DNA of 14,415 bases, from assembly GCA_026713345.1 (NCBI GenBank), contig JAPOOQ010000561.1, positions 1 to 14,415 on the forward strand. Direction: 5' to 3'. The position numbers and the translations under genes are program-made. This document shows, piece after piece, positions 8,307 through 14,415 of this stretch. Within the stretch, counting starts at the first letter, position 1; every line of letters begins with the position of its first letter. Source of the stretch: Gemmatimonadota bacterium. GTDB lineage: Bacteria; Gemmatimonadota; Gemmatimonadetes; Longimicrobiales; Gaopeijiaceae. The notes beneath the pieces were generated by a model. It saw nothing but the letters and a program-made list of their open reading frames with translations, ran no database searches and was not told the origin of the DNA.

Positions 8307-9470
8307 TCAGCGTGGCACCATCCTCCAGAAGACGATCCCGCCGGCCTGCTGCCCCACCTCGACCTCCGCGACCCGCTCGAAGGCTTCCAGATCGAAGATG
8401 TCCACCTTGCCGGGCTCGGCCCCGACTCCTTCCACCGACACGAAGGCGTAGCGGCCGTCGGGGCTTGTCACGACGCCGTGGGTGACCGTGGTGGACGAGG
8501 GCGCCGTACCCAGGGAACGGCCCGTCGCGGTGTCGAAGAACTGCCCCCCCGCGCCCGCCTTGAGCGTGGCGACGAGGACGGCGTCGTCGGGGGTCAGCGC
8601 GAGATTGTAGGGGCCCGCGCCCGTCTCCAGAACCCGTACCAGCGACCAGGAATCCCGGTCGATCTCCAGGATGCGCCCTGCGCGGTTGCAGGCGACGAAG
8701 AGCGACCTGCCGGTGCGCGCGGGCACGACCCAGGTGGGCGAGCACGCAGGGGACGGCCGACCGTCGTCCACCGCCACCGGGAAGCGCCGCGACACCTCGA
8801 AGGTGCGGGTGTCGATCTCGACGATCTGGTCGTCCATCATGCACGCCGAATACAGGTACACTCCGGCGGCGTCCAGGCGGGCGCCGTGCGGCATGGTGCA
8901 GGTCTCGACCTGGTCGACCTCGATCATGTCGGGTGTGTAGACGACCGAGATCGTGGACGGAACCATCTCCCCGTGCAGGTTGAAGTTGGCCACGAAGGCG
9001 TAGAGGCCGTCGGGCGTGAGATCGAGGGTGGCGGGGAAGTAGCCCAGCAGGATGGGGTCGCCGACCAGCGTGTCCGGGCCCGCGTGGAACTTCCACAGCT
9101 TGCCGTCGGGTACGCCGTGTCCGGTGGTCATGAAGAGGAAGCGCCCGTCGGGGGAGATGTTGAGGCCGTGCGGCCCCTCCGTCTCGGTCGCCATCTCGCC
9201 GACGGCGATGGTGCGATCGAGCGCGGCGCCTTCCGGACCGAAGCGGACGCGGTGCAGCAGGTCCGCCGACTCGGCGCCGACGTAGACGTAGTAGTCGGCG
9301 GTCGGGGGCTGCTGGGCGTCCGCCTGCCCCGGCGCGCCGGGGCCGATGATGGCGAATGCCAGGAGCGTGCCGCCGAGCGTGGCCCCGCAAAGCACCGGTC
9401 GCCGGCGGGCCTCGGGCTGCCGCGCTTCAGGCTGCACTGTAAAGACCGCTTTACAGAATGTCATCTTCAC
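8307..9470 (-). CDS. YncE-like seven-bladed beta-propeller, exported
   Basis: This is a 387-residue protein. The GTG at 9470 is chosen because GGAG lies six bases upstream (GGAGTGTAACGTG). An ATG six bases further in (9464) is the alternative. After a 25-residue N-region comes a hydrophobic signal (LCGATLGGTLLAFAIIG, 27-43), with likely cleavage near QADAQ (49-53). The rest is a YncE/lactonase-like propeller with repeated blade motifs: LNISPDGRFLFM, LDLTPDGLYAFVANF, LALTPDDAVLVATL and VTSPDGRYAFVSV. Four cysteines are scattered through the mature part (VETCTMPHG, YSACMMD, SPACSPTW, FVACNRAG). Such propellers are often periplasmic binding or scaffold proteins; the ligand cannot be told. It converges on the DUF6702-like gene. 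Codons 5-12 span a perfect palindrome. Confidence 0.82.
   Translation of the reverse strand: MKMTFCKAVFTVQPEARQPEARRRPVLCGATLGGTLLAFAIIGPGAPGQADAQQPPTADYYVYVGAESADLLHRVRFGPEGAALDRTIAVGEMATETEGPHGLNISPDGRFLFMTTGHGVPDGKLWKFHAGPDTLVGDPILLGYFPATLDLTPDGLYAFVANFNLHGEMVPSTISVVYTPDMIEVDQVETCTMPHGARLDAAGVYLYSACMMDDQIVEIDTRTFEVSRRFPVAVDDGRPSPACSPTWVVPARTGRSLFVACNRAGRILEIDRDSWSLVRVLETGAGPYNLALTPDDAVLVATLKAGAGGQFFDTATGRSLGTAPSSTTVTHGVVTSPDGRYAFVSVEGVGAEPGKVDIFDLEAFERVAEVEVGQQAGGIVFWRMVPR
9437..9456. promoter_or_regulatory. Perfect operator-like palindrome inside 5' end of YncE-like gene
   Basis: CTGTAAAG (9437-9444) and CTTTACAG (9449-9456) are exact reverse complements separated by ACCG. The arms are AT-rich, which is unusual in this GC-rich DNA. 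It lies 14 bases inside the chosen GTG start at 9470. If translation instead began at GTG 9437, the site would sit directly upstream of the gene. I do not recognise a specific repressor for this 8-4-8 form. Confidence 0.45.
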
Positions 9471-9624
9471 GTTACACTCCGCGTCCTGCGGGCGAATCCG
9501 GTCCGGGACTGCTAGCTTACGGATAGCCCGTCGCCAGGGGCAAGGGCTGTCTCGCCGAAACCCGGCCAGGCCCGGTCAACCACCTGCCAACACCCGCCTC
9601 AATCACCCAAAGCACCCGCCTGAT

Positions 9625-10860
<1,236 letters not shown>

Positions 10861-10862
10861 GT

Positions 10863-11396
10863 TCAGGGGCTCGCGCCCATCTCCGGCGCACCCGCGGCCT
10901 TCACCTCCGCGCTCTTGAGACTTCGCTCCTCCTGCCAGAAGGAGATGGCAAGCAGCACCGCTCCGCACGAGATCGCCATGTCGGCCACATTGAAGATCGG
11001 CCAGTTCATGAATCCCAGGTTGATCGGGCCGATGAAGTCGACCACGCCCTCGTCCCAACGGATCCGGTCGATGAGGTTCCCCAGGGCGCCGGCGATGACC
11101 AGCGTGAGTGAAACCGTTCGCGTGTAGTCGTCGCCCCGTGCCCGCACCAACAGCACGACCATGAGCCCCAGCGCCAGGAAGGCGACCGGGATGAAGAACC
11201 AGCGCGGATCGTTTCCGATCGAGATGCCGAAGGCGGCTCCGCGGTTGAGCGCGAACGTGAGGGGTACGAATCCACCCAGAAAGTCGGGTCGGGAGACCTC
11301 CTCCTGGAGCACGTTCACCGCCCAGCGTTTGGTGATGATGTCGGCGATCAGGATGAGCGGCAGCACCACGCCGAGCATCGCCAGCTTTCGCTTCAC
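10863..11396 (-). CDS. lspA: Lipoprotein signal peptidase (signal peptidase II)
   Basis: The protein has 177 residues from GTG 11396. The frame is open back to a TTG at 11471, but that extension (MSPFNRPLRT..) looks non-coding. The GTG gives MKRKLAMLGVVLPLILIAD, the normal start of the family, with GGAG ten bases upstream. LspA cleaves the signal peptide of diacylglyceryl-modified prolipoproteins in the inner membrane. Family motifs are clear: ADIITKRW in the first helix, LNRGAAFGI, GALGNLIDR, then the two catalytic aspartates in GVVDF (Asp120) and FNVADMAIS (Asp139), spaced 19 residues apart as in characterised LspA. Four hydrophobic spans are visible. It is downstream of ssrA on the same strand and may receive read-through from it, since I see no clear terminator between them. 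Confidence 0.95.
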   Translation of the reverse strand: MKRKLAMLGVVLPLILIADIITKRWAVNVLQEEVSRPDFLGGFVPLTFALNRGAAFGISIGNDPRWFFIPVAFLALGLMVVLLVRARGDDYTRTVSLTLVIAGALGNLIDRIRWDEGVVDFIGPINLGFMNWPIFNVADMAISCGAVLLAISFWQEERSLKSAEVKAAGAPEMGASP

Positions 11397-11479
11397 GTTT
11401 TGGGATCTCCAGGGAAGAGCCGCCCCGCCGTCTGCACGGACGGTCCGGAGCGGTCGGTTGAAGGGACTCAAAGATGGGG

Positions 11480-11836
11480 AAGTGGAGGCGGCGGGAGTCG
11501 AACCCGCGTCCGCGAATGGATCCTGCGAGACCTCTACGTGCGTAGATCACCGATTGTGTTCACCTTCGGCAGGTCCGGTGAACCAACCTGCCGGGGCTAG
11601 CCACCCGAGTGTCTCGTTCTCCGGTCCGGTGGCGTGAACCGGTGAACCAGCCCGAATCGTCGACGCCTCCGCGGTCCGCCTCGGGCGGGCAGTCCGGGAA
11701 GCGGGCTACCTATGGCTAGGCGGCCAGAGCCAGATCGTTATTGGCACTTGAGTGTTTTCCGGGAGGATTAGCGAGGTCCCCGGACCTCGGCACGCAGCCC
11801 CACGTTCACCAGACCCGTCGAAGCCGTGTCGCCCCC
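11480..11836 (-). ncRNA. ssrA: Transfer-messenger RNA (tmRNA)
   Basis: Read on the minus strand, the 5' end GGGGGCGACACGGCTTCGAC (11836 downward) and the 3' end CGCCTCC (11490-11484) form a seven-pair acceptor stem with one G-U. The T-arm is GCGGG-TTCGACT-CCCGC. The conserved CGGCTTCGACGGG follows the 5' acceptor strand. After the discriminator A (11483) the genome reads CTT, so CCA is not encoded and must be added by nucleotidyltransferase. A short perfect hairpin (GAGGTC/GACCTC) lies just before the tag frame at 11772. tmRNA with SmpB rescues stalled ribosomes and tags the nascent peptide for proteolysis. The dus stop codon lies only 10 bases upstream, so its promoter is probably inside dus. 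A weak candidate is TATCGT at 11892-11897. Confidence 0.95.
11716..11772 (-). other. tmRNA proteolysis-tag reading frame
   Basis: Starting at resume codon GCT (11772-11770), the frame reads ANPPGKHSSANNDLALAA and ends at TAG (11718-11716). The LALAA ending is the classic degradation signal recognised by ClpXP-type proteases and SspB-like adaptors. The encoded tag is 18 residues, longer than the 10 of E. coli, and ends in a single stop codon. Confidence 0.92.
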
Positions 11837-11846
11837 AAGCTTTCAA

Positions 11847-12938
11847 TCAGCGGCGCGGCGCAGCCACGGCTGGCCCGCCGGCACCATCGTAACGATAAGA
11901 TGACCCGGCCCGTCGCAAAACCCCCGCCCCCACGTGCGGATCTTCGCCATCTTCGTCCCGGCATCCGTCCAGATACCCTTCGAGCACCGCGCATACCTCC
12001 TTCAGATCGCAAACCTGGAACAGGCGTTGCCTCAGGCGGCGGCCGTCGGGGATTCCCTTCGTGTACCAGCCCAGGTGCTTCCTGAACTCCCGCACCGCCT
12101 TCCCGGCGTCGGGCTCGAAGGCGACGGCGTTGGCCGCGTGCCTGACGCAGATCTCGAAGCGCGTGTGCAGATCCGGCTCGCCCGGCACCGGTTCTCCGTC
12201 CAGCGCCGCGCGCGACTGGCGAAAGAGCCAGGGAGCGCCGTGGGAGCCCCGCGCGATCATGATGCCCCGGCAAGCCGTCCGGTCCCGCATCGCGCGGGCG
12301 TCCTGGCCGCACCGGACATCCCCATTGCCGATCACCGGGACTTCGAGCGCCCGGACCAGCGCCGCGATCTCCTCCCAGCGCGCCTTGCCCGAATACATGT
12401 CGGCGCGGGTGCGGGGGTGCAGCGTGACCATGCGGGCCCCGGCATCCTCGCAGACCCGCCCGATCGCTACCGCGTCGCGGGTGGCTTCGTCGAACCCGGA
12501 ACGGATCTTCACGGTGACCGGAAGCGGCGTCGCCCCATCCACCGCCCGGATGATGCGTCCGACGAGCTTCAGATCCCGCAGGCCCCCCGACCCGCCGTTG
12601 CGCTTCACAACCTTCTTGACCGGGCATCCGAAGTTGATGTCCACGAAATCGGGCGCATAGGTCTCGGTGACCAGGGAGGCGGCCTCGCCCATGGTCGCGG
12701 GATCGGCCCCGAAGATCTGCACCCCGATCGGACGCTCCTCCTCGTGGAAGCGAAGGTAGCTCGCGGTCCGCTCGCTTCCGCGCACGATCCCCTCGGCGCT
12801 CACGAATTCGGTGAGCACCACATCGGCGCCGAAGCTGCGGCAGAGCCTCCGGAACGGCGATTCCGAGACCCCCGCCTGGGGGGCGAGCAACAGCGGTGTG
12901 TCGGGTTCCCCGGGGACCGCAAAGGGCAGCTTGTTCAT
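11847..12938 (-). CDS. dusB: tRNA-dihydrouridine synthase (DusB-like)
   Basis: This is a 363-residue flavoenzyme that reduces specific uridines in tRNA to dihydrouridine using NAD(P)H. It is an FMN-binding TIM barrel at residues about 14-250: LLAPQAGVSESPFRRL (17-32), VQIFGADP (73-80), DINFGCPVKKVVKRNGGSGG (100-119) with catalytic Cys105, TVKIRSGFD (142-150), TLHPRTRADMYSGKARW (172-188) with His174, GNGDV (204-208) and GIMIARG (225-231). The C-terminal helical tRNA-binding domain follows to about 325. The first motif has APQAG where most Dus proteins have APMAG. The last ~35 residues (DEDGEDP.. to the end) look unconserved and contain the likely ssrA promoter. There is no Shine-Dalgarno site. 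A TANNNT box (TAGCTT, 12945-12950) six bases before ATG suggests a leaderless mRNA. The Dus family is secure; the B subfamily is likely. Confidence 0.92.
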   Translation of the reverse strand: MNKLPFAVPGEPDTPLLLAPQAGVSESPFRRLCRSFGADVVLTEFVSAEGIVRGSERTASYLRFHEEERPIGVQIFGADPATMGEAASLVTETYAPDFVDINFGCPVKKVVKRNGGSGGLRDLKLVGRIIRAVDGATPLPVTVKIRSGFDEATRDAVAIGRVCEDAGARMVTLHPRTRADMYSGKARWEEIAALVRALEVPVIGNGDVRCGQDARAMRDRTACRGIMIARGSHGAPWLFRQSRAALDGEPVPGEPDLHTRFEICVRHAANAVAFEPDAGKAVREFRKHLGWYTKGIPDGRRLRQRLFQVCDLKEVCAVLEGYLDGCRDEDGEDPHVGAGVLRRAGSSYRYDGAGGPAVAAPRR

Positions 12939-12944
12939 GTACGC

Positions 12945-12950
12945 AAGCTA
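12945..12950 (-). promoter_or_regulatory. Candidate -10 box for a leaderless dus transcript
   Basis: On the minus strand TAGCTT fits TANNNT and ends exactly six bases before the dus ATG at 12938, the spacing seen for leaderless bacterial genes. There is no purine-rich ribosome site upstream of that ATG. No convincing -35 box was found, so this is tentative. Confidence 0.3.
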
Positions 12951-12971
12951 ATGGGGGAAGCCGTTCCCGGG

Positions 12972-13020
12972 GGACTGGCCTTTCCCGTGCGGGGCACGTA
13001 CCTTCGGCACCCGCCAGTCC
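12972..13020. repeat. Nested inverted repeats between dus and EIIA gene
   Basis: GGACTGGC (12972-12979) and GCCAGTCC (13013-13020) are perfect complements and enclose a second hairpin, CGTGC/GCACG (12986-12990 and 12994-12998, three-base loop). The block fills nearly half of the 115-base divergent spacer. It could fold in the leader of the EIIA transcript or form part of an operator. No known riboswitch class is recognised. Confidence 0.4.
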
Positions 13021-13053
13021 TTCCCCCTACCTGCCAGGAGCACTCCCGCCGCC

Positions 13054-13506
13054 ATGATTCTCCGGGATTTCCTGACCCCCGAGCGGGTCGATCTTCACCT
13101 GGACGGCACGACGCGGGACGAGATTCTCGACTCGCTGGTCAGCCTGCTCGGACTCGACGACCGCTCCCGGACGACGCTGGCCCGCACCCTGCGCCGAAGG
13201 GAGAACCTCGGGTCGACGGGCATCGGCAAGGGGATCGCAATCCCCCACTGCCGGTCACTGGTGGTGAACCGGCTTCATCTGGCCTACGGGCGCCACGCTG
13301 GCGGTGTGGACTTCGAGTCGATCGACGGAAAGCCGGCTTCGCACTTCTTCCTGATCGTCGCGCCGCCGCTCGAGGTATCGGGGCAGTACCTGCCGACGCT
13401 GGGCCGAATCGCCCAGTTCGCCCGGGATCCGGAGGTGCCCGCAAAGCTGGCGGCGATGCACACGGCCGAGGAACTCTTCCGGCTCCTGGACGCGAAGGGA
13501 ATGTAG
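13054..13506 (+). CDS. ptsN: Stand-alone PTS EIIA domain protein (PtsN/fructose type)
   Basis: This is a 150-residue single-domain protein of the EIIA-Ntr/fructose/mannitol fold. The ATG at 13054 is chosen because it is the only early start that keeps the family's opening (ILRDFLTPERVDLHLDG). AGGAG lies 13 bases upstream, rather far. Phosphorylatable His65 is in IGKGIAIPHCRS (57-68). GxGIAIPH is the diagnostic EIIA active-site motif, and the preceding RRRENLGSTG is also typical. No EIIB, EIIC or HPr domain is attached or nearby. This suggests a regulatory EIIA-Ntr-type protein, or a partner of a reduced PTS, rather than a sugar transporter component. It diverges from dus across a 115-base spacer with nested inverted repeats. 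Confidence 0.88.
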   Translation: MILRDFLTPERVDLHLDGTTRDEILDSLVSLLGLDDRSRTTLARTLRRRENLGSTGIGKGIAIPHCRSLVVNRLHLAYGRHAGGVDFESIDGKPASHFFLIVAPPLEVSGQYLPTLGRIAQFARDPEVPAKLAAMHTAEELFRLLDAKGM

Positions 13507-13542
13507 GACGGCCGACGGCGGAAGCGTGAAGGATGCCGGACC

Positions 13543-13980
13543 CTACTTCGTCACGAACATCTTCATCAGGTCCTCCTTGCCATCCACGATAAGCTTGACG
13601 AGGTAGACGCCTGACGCGACCAGATTGCCGTTTCGGTCGCGCCCGTCCCAGTAAGCCTCGTATCGGCCGGGGATCGGGTACTCCACCTGGAGGAGCGGCA
13701 GCCCCTCGCCGCTCGGCACCGACAGGGCAACCGGCGACGCAACGAACTGACCCAGGATATTCAGGATGCGTATCGAGACCGTGGGCGGCTCTCCATCGTC
13801 GAAGAGGATTTCGTCGAGAACGAACGGAATGCGCGTCTCGGGATTGAATGGGTTCGGGTAGTTCTGCTCGAGCTTGAACCCCGCATTGCGCTCGTTTTCG
13901 CGCACAGGGGGTTTCTGGGCGGACAAACCGGCGGCGCCGCCCGAAGCCAACAGAAGAAGGACGCACATCACGCGTCTCAA
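13543..13980 (-). CDS. Small exported protein consisting of a FlgD/Por-type C-terminal domain
   Basis: From TTG 13980 the protein is 145 residues. The start could also be ATG 13968 or GTG 14052. I prefer 13980 because it gives a compact signal peptide (MRRVMCVLLLLASGGAAGLSAQ) and because the promoter at 14064-14093 would leave almost no leader before 14052. The mature part opens with FKLEQNYPNPFNPETRIPF, the hallmark start of Por/T9SS-type C-terminal domains. It continues VSIRILNILGQFV and ends with YEAYWDGRDRNGNLVASGVY, then LVKL.....LMKMFVTK, the FlgD Ig-like pattern. Such domains normally end large secreted proteins and direct sorting. Here the domain is nearly the whole protein. A remnant of a larger protein, a free-standing sorting or adhesion module, or a periplasmic protein are all possible. 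Confidence 0.8.
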   Translation of the reverse strand: MRRVMCVLLLLASGGAAGLSAQKPPVRENERNAGFKLEQNYPNPFNPETRIPFVLDEILFDDGEPPTVSIRILNILGQFVASPVALSVPSGEGLPLLQVEYPIPGRYEAYWDGRDRNGNLVASGVYLVKLIVDGKEDLMKMFVTK

Positions 13981-14063
13981 GAGGTGTCCCGCCTTTGGTT
14001 CAGTAGCGTTGGTTACGTTCGCCCCTCCCAGGGCCGCGGATTGAAGTTGCACCCTGCGGGCTC

Positions 14064-14093
14064 ATATTACCGATTAACGGTTGCGAAAGTCAA
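14064..14093 (-). promoter_or_regulatory. Sigma70-type promoter for the FlgD/Por-domain gene
   Basis: On the minus strand TTGACT (14093-14088) and TAATAT (14069-14064) are separated by 18 bases and match the -35 (TTGACA) and -10 (TATAAT) consensus well. The surrounding sequence is AT-rich, in contrast to the rest of the window. Transcription would start near 14057, leaving a leader of about 75 bases before TTG 13980. Confidence 0.65.
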
Positions 14094-14211
14094 GCTGAAT
14101 TCGCTTGCCCGTGCGGGTACTGTGTATAAGACACCTCCGGGCGCCGAACTGTTGCCTCGGGGTGCCGGCCGGGCCGGGAGATTCCTGCTACGGGGGCACC
14201 CGCCGGTCCGC

Positions 14212-14415
14212 TCAGACGAGGGTTTTCGTCCCATTGCGGGCTCCGTCGGCCCGGTGGGTCACCCCCTGGGCGTTGAGGTGGCCGAGCAGCGGAATGAGGT
14301 GCTTGCGGGTGACCGGGAGAACCTCGCGAAAGTCCGCCGGGCCCAGCCCTTCCCTGCCACCCAACTCCTCCACGACCCTCGCGGCGGCCCGGTTCAACTC
14401 CTCCGCGGCGACCCA
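14212..14415 (-). CDS. selB: C-terminal end of selenocysteine-specific elongation factor SelB, 5' part outside window
   Basis: The frame is open from the window edge (codons reading WVAAEE) to TGA at 14212, giving 67 residues, so only the 3' end is present. The sequence GPADFREVLPVTRKHLIPLL followed by GHLNAQGVTHRADGARN matches the last winged-helix domain of SelB. In that domain F+E..GVSRKY.LPLLE..D..G.T.R.GD.R is the usual pattern, and the domain binds the SECIS hairpin in selenoprotein mRNA. SelB delivers Sec-tRNA to in-frame UGA codons. The GTPase domains are not in the window, so identity rests on this one domain. No tRNA-Sec or selA is visible here. The 113-base gap to the next promoter has no gene. 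Confidence 0.8.
   Translation of the reverse strand, partial: WVAAEELNRAAARVVEELGGREGLGPADFREVLPVTRKHLIPLLGHLNAQGVTHRADGARNGTKTLV

Noticed and set aside
11934..13529. Plus-strand 531-residue frame across dus and the EIIA gene
   Set aside because: It is antisense to dus and out of frame with EIIA, is rich in Arg/Pro/His, and shows no recognisable domain.
14000..14065. Short minus-strand frame from ATG 14065 (MSPQGATSIRG..) as a leader peptide
   Set aside because: Its ATG overlaps the -10 box and lies upstream of the predicted transcript start near 14057, so it would not be transcribed from that promoter.
14094..14211. Possible tRNA-Sec or other small RNA between selB and the Por-domain gene
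   Set aside because: I found no tRNA arms or TTCGA-type T-loop, only GC-rich runs and a short GTGT/ACAC repeat.

Overview
The window is GC-rich chromosomal DNA, with codon third positions dominated by G and C, from a diderm (outer-membrane) bacterium. Several features suggest Gemmatimonadota or a close relative: a protein joining a metallopeptidase, a TolB-like propeller and an outer-membrane barrel; an MlaEFD-type lipid-transport operon led by a small outer-membrane protein; a DUF6702-like protein; and a FlgD/Por-type C-terminal domain protein. This placement rests on gene content only. No mobile element, CRISPR array, rRNA or ordinary tRNA was seen. Most genes look like core or envelope functions.

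Layout. Positions 1-1067 (minus) hold the N-terminal part of a secreted or lipoprotein BNR-repeat (sialidase-fold) protein that runs off the left edge. A 204-base divergent spacer with a perfect 9-bp hairpin separates it from 1272-4373 (plus), the peptidase-propeller-barrel protein. Converging on that gene is a tight minus-strand operon, transcribed from about 7574 down to 4402: small outer-membrane protein, MlaE-like permease, MlaF-like ATPase, MlaD-like MCE protein. Two of its three junctions are stop/start overlaps.

Positions 7686-8270 (plus) encode a DUF6702-like exported protein. It converges on a YncE-like beta-propeller (8307-9470, minus), whose 5' end contains a perfect AT-rich palindrome. 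Then come a CNNM/CorC-type transporter (9625-10860, plus) and, tail to tail with it, lspA (minus). Upstream of lspA on the minus strand lie the tmRNA gene ssrA (11480-11836), with a readable 18-residue tag ending ALAA, and a DusB-like tRNA-dihydrouridine synthase. Divergent from dus is a single-domain PTS EIIA protein (13054-13506). The right end holds a short exported protein that is little more than a FlgD/Por-type C-terminal domain, with a good sigma70-type promoter, and the 3' end of selB, which runs off the right edge.

The common theme is the cell envelope: outer-membrane barrels, lipid transport between the membranes, lipoprotein maturation (LspA) and several exported propeller proteins. 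Translation-related genes (ssrA, dus, selB) lie among them. I found no clearly new multi-gene system. The items most worth checking are the three-part surface peptidase, the barrel-led Mla operon, the stand-alone sorting-type domain, the tmRNA tag, and the palindrome at the start of the YncE-like gene.
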